Shown piece after piece: positions 7,707-18,574 of a stretch of 44,119 nucleotides of DNA. The stretch comes from Bacteroidaceae bacterium (GTDB taxonomy: Bacteria > Bacteroidota > Bacteroidia > Bacteroidales > Bacteroidaceae). Under the pieces are notes generated by a model. That model was not told the origin of the DNA. It ran no database searches and saw only the letters and a program-made list of their open reading frames with translations. Made by a program: the position numbers and the translations under genes. Each line of letters opens with the position of its first letter. Position 1 is the first letter of the stretch. Location: assembly GCA_017462065.1 (NCBI GenBank), contig JAFTRV010000056.1:1-44119 (forward strand), in the 5' to 3' direction.

Positions 7707-8444
7707 TTATCTCTTATCTTTTTTGGTACATATAACCTTGTCGCTGAATTCTATGTTTATCTTGCTGTATTTGTTCCAGCCGATGTTGTTCATTCCCTCT
7801 TTGTAGAATGTGTATAGCTTGTCGAACTTGCTCTCGATATCCTTTGCGGCTCCGAACTCAATCACCTGGCTTCCTACTCTGGGAATCATGGTAATCTTGC
7901 CGTTCTGGTCAATGTAAATCTGCTCTATCTGCGATTTCCAGAACTTGTCGCTGTCGATAATGCCTGCAATCTCCCGCAGTTCGTTCGATGCTATGCTGTC
8001 GTTTATATATCCGCTCGCTACAGGCAGGTAAAGGGCTTTTTCTATTCCATGTATAATGTCGCCCTTGCTGTCGATGTGGTACTGCTTGTTGTTCTCGTCA
8101 TATATCTTCAGCACCGGTCTCTTGCTTCTTGCATTGACTATCAAGTGCCCTTTGACGCTTTTGTAGACCTGGCAGTCGTCGATGAGCGAAATGGCTTTCA
8201 AGGCATCCTCGATATCCTGGCAGTTGAACTCTTCGAGGTCCTTTCCTGTAGGGTCAAGCCCTTCTCTCTCTATTATGTCATGAATATCATCGGCGTTTAT
8301 AATGTTCAGTTCATTGTCAAGCATGCTCACAATCACGTCTTTGCACTCCCCGCTCTTCTCAAGAGAGGGAATCCCGATAAAGGTGAATACGGCATATCCG
8401 ACAATTATCGACACGACAAGGTATTTCGCTATTTTTCTAAACAT
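7707..8444 (-). CDS. ftsQ: Cell division protein FtsQ/DivIB-like
   Basis: Bitopic inner-membrane division protein bridging early and late divisome components. The 245-residue protein has a short cytoplasmic N-terminus, one membrane helix (about 8-26) and a periplasmic part with a POTRA-like region followed by the beta domain (including RSKRPVLKIYDENNKQYHID, near 105-125). Sequence similarity to enterobacterial FtsQ is low, as usual in Bacteroidota. Identity rests on topology, the R-P-V-x-x-I pattern and location between murC and ftsA. Its start overlaps the murC stop by one base (TAATG), pointing to coupled translation. Confidence 0.88.
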   Translation of the reverse strand: MFRKIAKYLVVSIIVGYAVFTFIGIPSLEKSGECKDVIVSMLDNELNIINADDIHDIIEREGLDPTGKDLEEFNCQDIEDALKAISLIDDCQVYKSVKGHLIVNARSKRPVLKIYDENNKQYHIDSKGDIIHGIEKALYLPVASGYINDSIASNELREIAGIIDSDKFWKSQIEQIYIDQNGKITMIPRVGSQVIEFGAAKDIESKFDKLYTFYKEGMNNIGWNKYSKINIEFSDKVICTKKDKR

Positions 8445-9826
8445 TATCTATTCTCAAGTATCTCTTTTATCTGTTTCATCTCATTCTCGATATCTCCTGC
8501 TCCAAGCACAACAAGCACCTCGATATTGTTTTTCTCCTTCTCGACACATGCGATGACCTCATCTCTTCGGCACATCGCCTTTTCGGTGCGTGACCCAATG
8601 CAATCATATATGAGCTTGCTCGTGACCCCGGGCATCGGTTTTTCGCGTGCAGGGTAAATGTCGGCAAGTATAACCTTGTCGAACAGCGAAAGGCTCTGCG
8701 CGAACTCCTTGTAGAAGTCGGCTGTGCGGCTGAAAAGGTGCGGCTGGAATATTGCGGTGATTCTTTTGTCGCTATAAAGCTCCTTCAGCGAAGCTGCGCA
8801 CGCCTTTACCTCGTCGGGGTGGTGGGCGTAGTCGCTGAGCAGCACGAGGCCGTCGCTCTTTATGTGAAAGTCGAAGCGTCTGTCGGCGCCGGCGAAACTT
8901 GCCATGCCGCTCTTTATCTCTTCGGCTGCCGCTCCGCAAATCTCGGCCATGGCCATAGCCGTAATGCCGTTCTCGATATTTATGCTTACAGGGACTCCAA
9001 GCTCTACGTCATTAATGCGTTGCCAGGGCGAAACGTAGTCTATCACGATTCTTCCGTTTCCTATCCTTATGTTCTCGGCGTGGAAATCCCCGCTCTCTCT
9101 TCCGTATGTGTATGCCTTGACTCCATTCTTGACTCTCGGTTTCACTTCAAGTCCTTCGTGCATTATCAGATAGCCGTCCTCTCTTATTCTTTCGGTGAAC
9201 TGGGCGAATGCTTCGAGGTAGTTCTCCTTGTTGCCGTAGATGTCGAGGTGGTCGGCATCGGCCGATGTTATAGTAGCGATGTACGGCTCAAGATGCAGGA
9301 ATGAACGGTCATACTCATCGGCCTCAATGACTATAAGGTCGCTCTTCTCGCTCAAGAGAAGGTTGCTTTTGTAGTTCTTTGATATTCCTCCCAAGAATGC
9401 CGCGCAATCGACGTGTGACTGGTGCAGCAGGTGGGCTGTCATAGTAGACGTGGTGGTCTTGCCGTGCGTTCCTGCCACGCAGACGCCTCTTCTGTTCTTA
9501 GTGACTATGCCAAGCACCTGAGCCCTCTTCATTACGCAGAACTCCCCGTTGCGGAACAGCTCCCACTCCTTGTGGTCGGCAGGTATCGCGGGCGTGTATA
9601 CGACAAGCGTGCTTGCCGGGTCCTTGCATTCGTCGGGAATGAGTTCAATATTCTCCTCAAAGTGAAGGCGCGCGCCCTCTTCGACAAGGCGTCCGGTAAG
9701 TTCGCTCGGCGTGCGGTCATACCCGGCAACGAACTTTCCCTCGCTGATAAAGTAGCGTACAAGGGCGCTCATGCCTATTCCGCCCGCTCCCAGGAAGTAA
9801 ACCGATTTAATATCTTCGAGTCTCAT
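8444..9826 (-). CDS. murC: UDP-N-acetylmuramate--L-alanine ligase MurC
   Basis: Cytoplasmic ATP-dependent ligase adding L-Ala to UDP-MurNAc, the first amino acid of the peptidoglycan stem. The 460-residue protein has the N-terminal Rossmann motif FLGAGGIGMSALV (11-23), the Mur ATP loop GTHGKTT (119-125), EADEYDRSF, and C-terminal YAHHPDEV and FQPHLFSRT. H-rather-than-N in the ATP loop and these later motifs separate MurC from MurD and MurE; Mpl lacks this operon context. Both junctions, with murG upstream and ftsQ downstream, are one-base TAATG overlaps. Confidence 0.96.
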   Translation of the reverse strand: MRLEDIKSVYFLGAGGIGMSALVRYFISEGKFVAGYDRTPSELTGRLVEEGARLHFEENIELIPDECKDPASTLVVYTPAIPADHKEWELFRNGEFCVMKRAQVLGIVTKNRRGVCVAGTHGKTTTSTMTAHLLHQSHVDCAAFLGGISKNYKSNLLLSEKSDLIVIEADEYDRSFLHLEPYIATITSADADHLDIYGNKENYLEAFAQFTERIREDGYLIMHEGLEVKPRVKNGVKAYTYGRESGDFHAENIRIGNGRIVIDYVSPWQRINDVELGVPVSINIENGITAMAMAEICGAAAEEIKSGMASFAGADRRFDFHIKSDGLVLLSDYAHHPDEVKACAASLKELYSDKRITAIFQPHLFSRTADFYKEFAQSLSLFDKVILADIYPAREKPMPGVTSKLIYDCIGSRTEKAMCRRDEVIACVEKEKNNIEVLVVLGAGDIENEMKQIKEILENR

Positions 9827-10980
9827 TATTTTATCTTCTCTTTTTTGCGTCGTGTCTCTTTCTCAATGTACGCTTCGGCGAGCATAACAACCTCGTCGGC
9901 TATCACCTCCGCAGCGTTAGGACGGCCAAGCTTCTCAACATTCTTTTCAAGCGTTTCAATCTTCTCGGCATCCTTGACAGTCTCAATAGCGGTCTTTATC
10001 ATATCCTCTTTCGTCCTTGTGTCGGGAACATGTATTGCCGCTCCCTTCTCGACAAGCGCCATTGCGTTCTTTGTCTGGTGGTCCTCTGATACGTTAGGCG
10101 ACGGAACAAGGATGACAGCCTTGCCAAGCAGGGCGAACTCGGATATCGAGCCGGCGCCGGCACGTGAAACGACAAGGTCGGCAGCGCCAAGAGCGTTCGC
10201 CATGTTCGATACGAAGTCCGTTACAATAATATTGTCGGGCTTGCCCGCTGCGGCTATTCTCTCTTTCATCTCCTCGAAATAGAGCTTTCCTGTCTGCCAT
10301 ACGAATTGTATGTCATTGTTCTCCCTAATCAGCTCAATGCTCGCGAGAACGCCTTCGTTGATGCTTCGCGCGCCAAGACTGCCGCCTACAATAAGAACGC
10401 ATTTCTTGCTCTCGTCAAGCCCCATAGCCTTAATGGCCTCGGCACGGTTGGTCTTCATGTCGATGAGGCTCTTGCGTACAGGGTTTCCTGTCATCTTGAT
10501 TTTCTCGTGAGGGAAGAAGCGCTCCATGCCGTCGTATGCAACGCAGATCATCTTTGCCTTGCCGGCAAGAATCTTGTTTGTCACTCCTGCATAAGAGTTC
10601 TGTTCCTGAATCAGAGTCGGGATGTTCATCGACGCAGCCATCTTAAGTGTCGGCCCGCTCGCATATCCGCCTACGCCGACAACGGCGTGCGGAGCGAAAT
10701 CCCTGATAATCTTCTTTGCCATTCGTTGGCTCTTGAATATAAGCCAAAGCACTCTGAAGTTCTTGAAAATGTTCTTGCGGTCGAAACCGGCAATGGGCAG
10801 TCCCATTATTTCGTATCCGGCATCAGGAACACGCTGCATCTCCATTCTGTTGTCCGCACCGACAAAAAGAATCTTTGATTCGGGGTATTTTCTCTTTATG
10901 GCGTCAGCGATAGATATCGCTGGGAATATATGCCCTCCTGTTCCGCCACCGCTGACAATGATTCTGTATTCCTTTTTCAT
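9826..10980 (-). CDS. murG: MurG, lipid II-forming GlcNAc transferase
   Basis: Peripheral inner-membrane glycosyltransferase that adds GlcNAc to lipid I, making lipid II. The 384-residue GT-B fold protein has GGGTGGH (11-17), the second glycine-rich VGVGGYASGP, and the donor-binding SRAGAGSISEF followed by SEDHQTKNA. It ends in a Lys/Arg-rich tail. Length is slightly above the usual 355-370. The start overlaps the ftsW stop by 4 bases (ATGA). Confidence 0.96.
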   Translation of the reverse strand: MKKEYRIIVSGGGTGGHIFPAISIADAIKRKYPESKILFVGADNRMEMQRVPDAGYEIMGLPIAGFDRKNIFKNFRVLWLIFKSQRMAKKIIRDFAPHAVVGVGGYASGPTLKMAASMNIPTLIQEQNSYAGVTNKILAGKAKMICVAYDGMERFFPHEKIKMTGNPVRKSLIDMKTNRAEAIKAMGLDESKKCVLIVGGSLGARSINEGVLASIELIRENNDIQFVWQTGKLYFEEMKERIAAAGKPDNIIVTDFVSNMANALGAADLVVSRAGAGSISEFALLGKAVILVPSPNVSEDHQTKNAMALVEKGAAIHVPDTRTKEDMIKTAIETVKDAEKIETLEKNVEKLGRPNAAEVIADEVVMLAEAYIEKETRRKKEKIK

Positions 10981-12212
10981 GCTGTCTCGGTTTTCTCGTT
11001 GTTAATACTGCTGTTCTCTATCTCGTCCAAGCTTTTGTTCGGGTTAGCGCTTGCCTTCTTTGCGTACCGGCTGACACTCAGAATCATTCCGATATACACG
11101 CAGTTTATAAGCATTGATGTTCCTCCCTGGCTTATGAGTGGCAGGGGCTGTCCTGTAACAAAGTCTCCTACGGATATATACATGTGCATCATAGCCTGCA
11201 GCGTAATAATCATTCCGATGCCCATTACAAGGTAGGCCGGGTAGGGGTCCTCGCAGCGTCGGGCTATTTTCCCGCATCTGTAGAGAATCGTCATGTAGAG
11301 CAGCAGTACGACTACTCCGCCTACAAGGCCAAGCTCCTCGATGATGATGGCATATATGAAATCGGAATATGCGTGCGGCAGGAAGTCGCGCTGTACCGAA
11401 TTGCCGGGGCCGCAGCCGAAAATATGGCTCGATGCGATAGCTATGTTCGCATATGTCCTCTGCTCGTTCTTAATCTCGTAGTCTTCGGGCGTTACAGGCG
11501 TTTGTGACATGGCGTCTATTACTCGGTGCTTCCATGTTACAATCTTCCTTCCGAAAGAGCTCTCTTTCGCAGCGCTGTCGGGGGTTATCATGACCGCCGA
11601 GGCTCCGACCGCCCCAATGACAACGGCTGTTCCTAAAATCATCAGCATCTGCTTGCCCGGGTAGCGGCTCACCAGCATCATTCCGTAGAGCGCGAGCAGT
11701 ATCAAGAACGCTGTCGAGAAGTTCTCTTTGAAGATAAGCAGTATGGGGAGCGCCGAATATATGAGTATCTTCTTTAAGGCGAAACGGTCTGTGCCGTTCT
11801 CGTCCTGGTGCTGAGACGTTATCAGCGCCGTTACCATGACAAGGCCCATCTTGGCAAGCTCCATAGGCTGGAATGTAAAGCCCATTATCTTAATCCAGCG
11901 TGCGCTGTCGTTTATCCTCGAGCCTTCGTCAATCTGCGCCCAAATGAGTCCGGCAAGGCCTAAGCCATATATGATGTATGTGAGTCCTTTTATCCATGAT
12001 ACCTTCATGTTGTGCATAATCCATACGACAACCGTTCCGGCAGCAATGAACACGGTGTGCTTGATGATAGGAAGCCAATAGTGTCCCGACTCAATCTGTC
12101 GGCTGGTTGCGCTGAACACCTCCACCCAAGAAATCGAGCACATTATAAAGAAGACAATCCATATCACTTTGTCTCCTTTGAACAATATTCTTTTTAACTC
12201 TTCGCCTCCCAT
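10977..12212 (-). CDS. ftsW: Septal peptidoglycan glycosyltransferase FtsW
   Basis: SEDS-family membrane protein that polymerises lipid II at the septum together with the class B PBP FtsI. The 411-residue protein has about ten hydrophobic segments. PHAYSDFIYAIIIEELG carries the catalytic Asp (284), and TGQPLPLISQGGTS is the family C-terminal signature in its Bacteroidota form. The usual FQPSE motif reads FQPME here (about 114-118), with Met replacing Ser. RodA is the alternative, but position between murG and murD supports FtsW. The tail after about 370 is polar and may contact other divisome proteins. Confidence 0.94.
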   Translation of the reverse strand: MGGEELKRILFKGDKVIWIVFFIMCSISWVEVFSATSRQIESGHYWLPIIKHTVFIAAGTVVVWIMHNMKVSWIKGLTYIIYGLGLAGLIWAQIDEGSRINDSARWIKIMGFTFQPMELAKMGLVMVTALITSQHQDENGTDRFALKKILIYSALPILLIFKENFSTAFLILLALYGMMLVSRYPGKQMLMILGTAVVIGAVGASAVMITPDSAAKESSFGRKIVTWKHRVIDAMSQTPVTPEDYEIKNEQRTYANIAIASSHIFGCGPGNSVQRDFLPHAYSDFIYAIIIEELGLVGGVVVLLLYMTILYRCGKIARRCEDPYPAYLVMGIGMIITLQAMMHMYISVGDFVTGQPLPLISQGGTSMLINCVYIGMILSVSRYAKKASANPNKSLDEIENSSINNEKTETA

Positions 12213-12218
12213 AGTTCT

Positions 12219-13550
12219 TTATAGCTTACATACGCACTCCTTAAACTGCCTGCCTCTGTCCTCGTAGCTCTTGAACAAGTCAAAGCTTGCGCAGCATGGA
12301 CTCAGAAGCACAGTCTCGCCTCTCTTGGCCATGCGGTAAGCCTCGTTCACGCACTCCTGCATTGAACAGGTGTCGGCAACGGGGACGCCGAAACTGTCAA
12401 AGAAGGCGTGCAGCTTGCTGTTGTCGGCTCCCAGGAAAATGAGCCCGCTGCATTTCTCCTTTACGAGTTCCGCAATCTCGCTGTAGTCATTGCCCTTGTC
12501 CTTTCCGCCAAGAATAAGTATTGTTTTTGTCTTCATGCTCTGCAAGGCGTACCAGCAGCTGTTCACGTTCGTGGCTTTGGAGTCGTTGATGTATTCCACT
12601 CCGTTCACTTTGGCTACCTTCTCAAGGCGGTGCTCCACGCCTGTAAAGGTGCCGAGCGCTTCACGTATCTTCTCTTTCTGAATTCCAGCTACATTGGCCG
12701 AAATTCCTGCGGCCATAGAGTTGTAAAGGTTATGCTTGCCTGTCAAGGAGAGCTCCTCAAGCTCCATGTTGAACGGAACGGGTTCCGTGAACACTATCTT
12801 TTCCGCTTCGGTATATGCGGCAGCTCCCTCGTGACGCTTCTCGGCAAAAGGATACAGCTTGCCATGCTTGTATTTGGGCAGCTCCTCTTTTATTATCGGG
12901 TCGTCGTTCCAGTATACGAATGCGTCCTCGGGACGTTGGTTCTGCAGAATACGCAGCTTTGCGTCGATATAGTTCTGCATGTCGTATCCGTAGCGGTCGA
13001 GGTGGTCGGGAGTGATGTTCATCAGTACGGCCACGTTAGCACGGAACTCGTACATGTTGTCGAGCTGGAAACTGCTCAGCTCGACAATGTAGTAGTCTCT
13101 GTCTCCTTCGGCGACCTGCAACGCAAGGCTTCTTCCGATATTTCCCGCAAGGCCTACGTCGAGCCCTGCCTCACGGAATATGTGATATATAAGCGACGTG
13201 GTAGTGGTCTTTCCGTTGCTTCCGGTGACGCACACCATCTTGGCCCTCGTATAGCGTCCGGCGAACTCAATTTCCGAAATAATGGGTATTCCGGCCTCAG
13301 CTATCTTTACTACAATGGGCGCTTCGTTGGGTATGCCCGGGCTCTTGATGACCTCTCCGGCACTCAGAATTATATCTTCGGAATGTCTTTTCTCCTCCCA
13401 AGCGACCTCATGCTCGTCGAGCATCTGCTTGTACTTGTCGGCTATAGCGCCAAAGTCCGACACGAATACGTCGAATCCCAGCTTCTTCGCAAGCACGGCC
13501 GCTCCGCAGCCGCTCTCTCCTCCGCCCAATATTACAATTCTCTTCTCCAT
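12219..13550 (-). CDS. murD: UDP-MurNAc-L-alanine--D-glutamate ligase MurD
   Basis: Cytoplasmic ligase adding D-Glu to UDP-MurNAc-L-Ala. The start giving MEKRIVILGGGESGCGAAVL is chosen: it begins at the Rossmann motif and overlaps the mraY stop by one base (TAATG) as elsewhere in this operon. A 19-codon upstream extension lies inside mraY. The 443-residue protein has GSNGKTT (110-116), VELSSFQLD, NITPDHLDRYG and C-terminal EYINDSKATNV and LLSPCCASFDLF. Length and motifs are standard. It sits six bases upstream of ftsW. Confidence 0.96.
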   Translation of the reverse strand: MEKRIVILGGGESGCGAAVLAKKLGFDVFVSDFGAIADKYKQMLDEHEVAWEEKRHSEDIILSAGEVIKSPGIPNEAPIVVKIAEAGIPIISEIEFAGRYTRAKMVCVTGSNGKTTTTSLIYHIFREAGLDVGLAGNIGRSLALQVAEGDRDYYIVELSSFQLDNMYEFRANVAVLMNITPDHLDRYGYDMQNYIDAKLRILQNQRPEDAFVYWNDDPIIKEELPKYKHGKLYPFAEKRHEGAAAYTEAEKIVFTEPVPFNMELEELSLTGKHNLYNSMAAGISANVAGIQKEKIREALGTFTGVEHRLEKVAKVNGVEYINDSKATNVNSCWYALQSMKTKTILILGGKDKGNDYSEIAELVKEKCSGLIFLGADNSKLHAFFDSFGVPVADTCSMQECVNEAYRMAKRGETVLLSPCCASFDLFKSYEDRGRQFKECVCKL

Positions 13551-14809
13551 TATCTTATCTTCAGCGTCATAAGCGTTATGACAGCCATAATGATTGTTAC
13601 AATCCAAAAACGTATAGTTATCTTCGCCTCATGTATCGGCCTTTCCGGCCCTTTCAAAAGGTATGCGCACTCTTTGTCGAGCTTTTCTTCACCTATGTTG
13701 TAGTGATGGTGAAGCGGGGCTCTGCGGAAAATCCTCTGCTTGACGCCCTTCTTCTTGCCTCTCTTGAAGTATGCGACCTGCATTATTACGGACATGTTCT
13801 CGGCTACGAATATTCCGCAAAGCAGTATCAGCAGTATTTCCTTGTGTATGAGTATCGCAATGACGCCTATTATGCCGCCTATGGTGAGGCTGCCCGTGTC
13901 GCCCATGAACACCTGTGCCGGGAATGCGTTGTACCACAGGAAGCCAATGAGGGCGCCTATGAATGCGAATGTGAACACTACAACCTCTTCAATTCCGGGC
14001 AAGAACATTATGTTGAAGTATTCTGCCCAATTTACGTGGCTCGATATATATGCAAGCAGGGCAAGAGCGACGCCTATTATGGCGGCGTTTCCCGCCAGCA
14101 TGCCGTCCATGCCGTCGTTAAGGTTGGCTCCGTTCGATACGGCGGTTACTATAAGTATGGTGACTATGACGAAAAGCACCCAGCCGGCCTCCTCTTTGTA
14201 CTCGCCGCAGAACGACATTATCTCGCTGTAGTCGAGATTGTGGTTCTTGATGAACGGGATAGTGGTCTTATTCAGCTTCTCAGGGGTCTTTTTATGATAT
14301 ACCTCTTCGGTGTTGTTCGCTTTCTCTACAGTTACGTTCTCACGCATGACAGCCTGCGGGCTCAGGTAGAGCGTGAGGCCTATGAAGAGCCCCAACCCTG
14401 CTTGCGCAATGATTTTTGTCTTGCCCGATATTCCGTCCTTGTTCTTCTTGAATGTCTTTATGTAGTCGTCGGCAAAGCCCAGAATGCCCAGCCATACAGT
14501 CGTGACAAGCAAAAGAATCATGTAGACGTTGTTCAGTCTTCCTACAAGCAGGCACGGAACAAGTATCGCAATTATTACAATGATTCCGCCCATCGTAGGA
14601 ACGCCCGCCTTGAGATTGTTCTTGTCAAAATCACGCAGGGTCTCTGTTATCTGCTTCTTTTTGAAGTATTTGATAAGCCCGCTTCCGCACCATGCCGAAA
14701 TAATAAGCGATAGCACTATGGCAAGCAACGACCTGAACGAGGTGTATGTAAGCAGTCTCGCTCCCGGAAGGTCCGTATCCTTTAGCAGGTCAAAAATGTA
14801 ATGCAGCAT
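13550..14809 (-). CDS. mraY: Phospho-MurNAc-pentapeptide transferase MraY
   Basis: Integral membrane enzyme transferring phospho-MurNAc-pentapeptide to undecaprenyl phosphate to make lipid I. The 419-residue protein is longer than the 360 of E. coli MraY because of an extra hydrophilic segment of about 60 residues near 150-210, a feature I associate with Bacteroidota. Active-site motifs: LGFADDYIK (double Asp), NGANLNDGMDGM (Asn replaces Thr of the NLTDG form), FMGDTGSL and APLHHHY. Ten membrane segments are plausible. It is 4 bases after murE and overlaps murD by one. Confidence 0.96.
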   Translation of the reverse strand: MLHYIFDLLKDTDLPGARLLTYTSFRSLLAIVLSLIISAWCGSGLIKYFKKKQITETLRDFDKNNLKAGVPTMGGIIVIIAILVPCLLVGRLNNVYMILLLVTTVWLGILGFADDYIKTFKKNKDGISGKTKIIAQAGLGLFIGLTLYLSPQAVMRENVTVEKANNTEEVYHKKTPEKLNKTTIPFIKNHNLDYSEIMSFCGEYKEEAGWVLFVIVTILIVTAVSNGANLNDGMDGMLAGNAAIIGVALALLAYISSHVNWAEYFNIMFLPGIEEVVVFTFAFIGALIGFLWYNAFPAQVFMGDTGSLTIGGIIGVIAILIHKEILLILLCGIFVAENMSVIMQVAYFKRGKKKGVKQRIFRRAPLHHHYNIGEEKLDKECAYLLKGPERPIHEAKITIRFWIVTIIMAVITLMTLKIR

Positions 14810-14813
14810 AATG

Positions 14814-16268
14814 TCAGATATTAAAAATTTCTCTTATAACCTCTTTGTCGTCAAAGTGGTGTTTCACTCCCTTTATCTCTTGGTAGTCCTCATGGCCTTT
14901 TCCCGCAACAACCACTACATCGCCATTCTTTGCCAACGAACAGGCAACCCTTATGGCCTCTCTGCGGTCTGCTATCGACAGCACGTCCCTCTTCTGCTCA
15001 TCGCTGAGGCCTGCGAGCATGTCGTTGATAATGTCCTGAGGCTCTTCGTTGCGAGGGTTGTCCGATGTGAGAATGACCTTGTTGCTGTTCTTGACAGCCT
15101 CCTGTGCCATAATAGGGCGTTTGCCTTTGTCACGATTGCCTCCTGCGCCTACAACCGTGATAATCTCCCCGTTGCCATGCAGTACCTCTTTTACCGTGCC
15201 CAGCACATTCTTTATCGCATCGGGCGTGTGCGCATAGTCTACGACAGCGGTTATTCCATTAGGCGAGTGTATTGTCTCGAAACGTCCCGAAACGGGCTTG
15301 AGCATGCTCAGCACGCGCAGCACCTCATCGGGGTCCTTGCCCAGTTCGACGGCGGCTCCGAATATCGCAAGCAGGTTGCTTATGTTAAAGCGTCCTGTCA
15401 GCAATGTGTTGAACTCTCTGTTGTTGAACTCCAGAATCATTCCGTCGAGGTGCGTCTCTACAAGGCGTGCCTTGTAGTCGCACATGGTTCTCGTAGAATA
15501 GCTCTTTATGTCGGCACGGCAGTTCTGTACCATTACGGGGCCGTTCTTGTCGTCAAGGTTCGTTATGGCGAAAGCGTTGCGGGGCAGGTTGTCGAAGAAA
15601 CTCTTCTTTGCTTTCAGATAGTTCTCCATGTTCTCATGGAAATCCATGTGGTCACGTGTCAGGTTGGTGAAAATGGCTCCGGCGAACTCGAGCCCGCCCA
15701 CTCTTGACTGCGCAAGCGCATGCGAGCTGACCTCCATAAAGGCATACTCACACCCTGCCTCGACCATTTTCGCAAGAAACTTGTTCAGTGAAACAGGGTC
15801 AGGGGTGGTGTGCGTCGATGGATATGCTGTGCCGTCCACATAATTGCACACGGTAGAGAGCAGTCCGCATTTGTGTCCCATTTCACTGAAAAGGGCATAG
15901 AGCAGCGTTGCGATTGTGGTCTTTCCATTGGTGCCTGTTACGCCTACCAGCTTCAGCTTCTCCGTAGGCTTGCCGTAGAATGTCGTAGCCAGCTTGCCTG
16001 TCACGCTCTGCGTGTCGGCAAGCGTTATGTATGCAATCTCGGGGTTCTGCTTCTCCGGCAGGACTTCACAGACTATCGCCACGGCTCCTCTCTCTTCGGC
16101 TGTGGCTATGTAGGCGTGCCCGTCGGTCTGCGTTCCCCGTACGGCAATGAACATGTCGCCTTTCTGCACAAGGCGTGAGTCAATGTTTATTCCAAGCACA
16201 TCGACCTCGTCCTTTGGCATGACCAAATGGGTGTATTGTATCTCTTTTAACAGTTCGCTGAGTATCAT
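14814..16268 (-). CDS. murE: MurE ligase, meso-diaminopimelate-adding
   Basis: Cytoplasmic ligase adding the third amino acid to UDP-MurNAc-L-Ala-D-Glu. The ATG giving [15 protein letters not shown] is preferred to an upstream TTG extension of 12 codons. The 484-residue protein has GTNGKTT (112-118), the AK pair with the likely carbamylated Lys221, and YAHTPDAI. The DNPR motif (403-406) is the marker for meso-diaminopimelate rather than lysine, so the organism should have DAP-type peptidoglycan. There are 32 bases between the ftsI stop and this start, one of the widest gaps in the operon. Confidence 0.96.
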   Translation of the reverse strand: MILSELLKEIQYTHLVMPKDEVDVLGINIDSRLVQKGDMFIAVRGTQTDGHAYIATAEERGAVAIVCEVLPEKQNPEIAYITLADTQSVTGKLATTFYGKPTEKLKLVGVTGTNGKTTIATLLYALFSEMGHKCGLLSTVCNYVDGTAYPSTHTTPDPVSLNKFLAKMVEAGCEYAFMEVSSHALAQSRVGGLEFAGAIFTNLTRDHMDFHENMENYLKAKKSFFDNLPRNAFAITNLDDKNGPVMVQNCRADIKSYSTRTMCDYKARLVETHLDGMILEFNNREFNTLLTGRFNISNLLAIFGAAVELGKDPDEVLRVLSMLKPVSGRFETIHSPNGITAVVDYAHTPDAIKNVLGTVKEVLHGNGEIITVVGAGGNRDKGKRPIMAQEAVKNSNKVILTSDNPRNEEPQDIINDMLAGLSDEQKRDVLSIADRREAIRVACSLAKNGDVVVVAGKGHEDYQEIKGVKHHFDDKEVIREIFNI

Positions 16269-16300
16269 ATTCTCTTTCCTTTCCTTATTAATATATATTG

Positions 16301-18544
16301 TCAAGGCGCTAAAGTCAGCTTGACGGTTCTTTTGCCGCGGACGGCAGTGCCGGCAATTATGCTTTGTGATTTTACAATCCCGTAGCCGCTTATCTCTACA
16401 TCGAGGCCTGCCTGCTGCATAAGATATACGGCATCCTTTGCTCCCATTCCTCGTACGTCGGGAACCGAATTCTCCCTTATCACCCTGTTCTTGTATTCAT
16501 ATATGCTGTCATTCTCAAAATTGACTCTTCCCCACATCTCCTCCTCAAAAGCTGTCTGTGCCTTAAAGCTGTCCGACATCGGGAAGCCGATTTTCTTGAG
16601 CACAGCCCCCGCTTCGGCAATGTTTCCTGTCTTTACTTTCGGCACAATGCTGTGTACCGTGTCGATAACGGCGTCAATGGGCGCGGAATAGCTCTGTGCC
16701 ATAATCTTCTCGGCAATCTCCTTGAACGCTACCGCAGCGCTGTTTCCGCCGCCAAGCTTTATCCTGATAGAATCGGGGCGTGTATCCTGTTTCTGGTCAT
16801 ACACCATCTGAATCAGCAGGGTGTATTGCGGATTGTCGGCAGGGAAGAAGCCGCAGAAGCTCATCATCTTCTCGCTGTTGTCGTACTTGCCGGTTACGGA
16901 ATTTGGTATGTTGGCGGTGCCGGTCTTTCCGGCTACGAGCATCATGTCCGACTTTGCTCTCCGGCCTGTACCCTTCTTGCCATTGACAACGTCTACAAGG
17001 AAGCTTGTTATAGTGTCGGCGGTAGCCTTTGATATAAGACGCTCGTTAAGCACTTTTGTCGGGTACTCTTCAATGGTCCTGCCATCTTTTATTATGGCTT
17101 TGACAAGTCTTGGCTGCATCTGCTTTCCGCCGTTCGCTATCGTGTTGTAGAACGAAAGGATGTTTATTCCGGTCATTCCCACTGCGTATCCGTAGGACAT
17201 TGAGTTAAGGCTGAATCCGTTCCATCTCTTTGTTCCGGGCATTGTGAGGTACGGCGTCGTTTCACTCTCAATGAGCTTGTAGTTCTCGGTAAGCCCAAAG
17301 CGGACAAGCGTGTTCGTGTACTGCTCAGGGTCGTTCCCGTACGCCTTCTTTATATACTGCACCATGCTTATGTTCGACGAGTACTTCAACGCTTCGGACA
17401 TGCTGTATTTGCCTGTGCCGTTGTCGCTGTAAGCCTCGTCTCTGACAGGCTTGCCGTTGAAGTAGCACACCTTGCTCTTGTATGCTGTGACCGAATCCTT
17501 TGATGTCAGTCGTCCGTCTTCCAGCGCGGCTGTCAGCGCTACGGTCTTGAATATCGAGCCCGGCTCCATAAGGCGGCAGAAGGCATGGTTGGGGGTGGGG
17601 TTGTTCTGTATGTTCTCGATAGTCTCGGCATAAACGCCCTCCTCAAGCTTGGTAAGGTTTACGACAGCTTTGATGTCGCCGCTCTTCGTCTCCATTAGAA
17701 TTGCCCATCCGGCAGGCAGACGGTGGCGTTTGAGTACCTTCTTGACTGCATTCTCGCAAATGTCGAGCATGTCAGAGCTGATAGTCGTCTGCAGGTCCAT
17801 GCCGTTCTGCGCAGGCTTGTCCACCTTCAGGATGAACCTTCCGCCGGTCTTCTCTTTGCGTCCCGCTCCGGGGATTCCTCTCAGGTAGCTGTCATATTTC
17901 TGTTCAAGCCCGTTTACCTCTTCTATCTCATTCTTATTCTTGTCGGTGGTCTTGCGTACAATGCCGAACGTGCTCATGCCGATGTCGCCGAAGATATTCT
18001 TGCGTTGTATCTCCTCCTCGACGATGATTCCGCTGTACTTCTTGCCCATCCTTATTATGGGCAGCTCGAGTATTCTTTGGTACTGCGTGTACGATATCTT
18101 GCGGTTATAAAGCCAATGGTATCTCTTCTTGTTCCTGAAACCATAGCTCAGGTCTTTCTCAAAGCTCTCGACGCTTTTGTTAGGAAATATCTCGTTGAGC
18201 CCCACGCAAAGGCTGTGCATGTCGGCTCTCCAGATAGAATCCTTCTTGTGCCTTGTCTCTTTTTCGTCCGTCTTGTTCCTCTTGTTGTAATAGTCGAAGT
18301 CGATATGTATCTTGTATAAAGGCAAGGTGCTCACCATGAGCTCTCCGTTGTCGTTGAGTATGTTGCCTCGTTGAGGCTCTATTGACACAGGGTGTATGTT
18401 CTTGTTCTTGACTGTTTCCCAGAATTCACGCTCCTTGAACATCACAACCAATATGTTGCCGATGATTACAAGGGCAAACATTGTGAAACCGAACAACACT
18501 ATAAGGTTGTAGCGGAGGATTGTGTTATCACGGAACTTGAACAT
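16301..18544 (-). CDS. ftsI: Septal class B penicillin-binding protein FtsI with PASTA domain
   Basis: Transpeptidase crosslinking septal peptidoglycan, partner of FtsW. The 747-residue protein has one N-terminal membrane helix (about 14-36), a PBP dimerisation region (EPQRGNIL at 57-64), and the transpeptidase domain with SIFK (330-333; catalytic Ser330), SSN (389-391) and KTG (540-542). A PASTA domain occupies about 692-747 ([20 protein letters not shown]), as in many Bacteroidota and Gram-positive PBPs but not E. coli FtsI. About 100 residues of linker separate the two domains. The gene is 30 bases after ftsL. Confidence 0.95.
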   Translation of the reverse strand: MFKFRDNTILRYNLIVLFGFTMFALVIIGNILVVMFKEREFWETVKNKNIHPVSIEPQRGNILNDNGELMVSTLPLYKIHIDFDYYNKRNKTDEKETRHKKDSIWRADMHSLCVGLNEIFPNKSVESFEKDLSYGFRNKKRYHWLYNRKISYTQYQRILELPIIRMGKKYSGIIVEEEIQRKNIFGDIGMSTFGIVRKTTDKNKNEIEEVNGLEQKYDSYLRGIPGAGRKEKTGGRFILKVDKPAQNGMDLQTTISSDMLDICENAVKKVLKRHRLPAGWAILMETKSGDIKAVVNLTKLEEGVYAETIENIQNNPTPNHAFCRLMEPGSIFKTVALTAALEDGRLTSKDSVTAYKSKVCYFNGKPVRDEAYSDNGTGKYSMSEALKYSSNISMVQYIKKAYGNDPEQYTNTLVRFGLTENYKLIESETTPYLTMPGTKRWNGFSLNSMSYGYAVGMTGINILSFYNTIANGGKQMQPRLVKAIIKDGRTIEEYPTKVLNERLISKATADTITSFLVDVVNGKKGTGRRAKSDMMLVAGKTGTANIPNSVTGKYDNSEKMMSFCGFFPADNPQYTLLIQMVYDQKQDTRPDSIRIKLGGGNSAAVAFKEIAEKIMAQSYSAPIDAVIDTVHSIVPKVKTGNIAEAGAVLKKIGFPMSDSFKAQTAFEEEMWGRVNFENDSIYEYKNRVIRENSVPDVRGMGAKDAVYLMQQAGLDVEISGYGIVKSQSIIAGTAVRGKRTVKLTLAP

Positions 18545-18574
18545 TGTCGTATTGATGTCGCTTATTATGTTTTT

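Noticed and set aside
12408..13703. A 431-codon rightward frame opposite murD
   Set aside because: Antisense shadow of a gene with all MurD motifs; no start context or homology visible.
13550..14809. MraY with NLNDG instead of NLTDG as a possible loss of activity
   Set aside because: All catalytic Asp and His motifs remain and I recall the Asn form in Bacteroidota, so it is probably a lineage feature.
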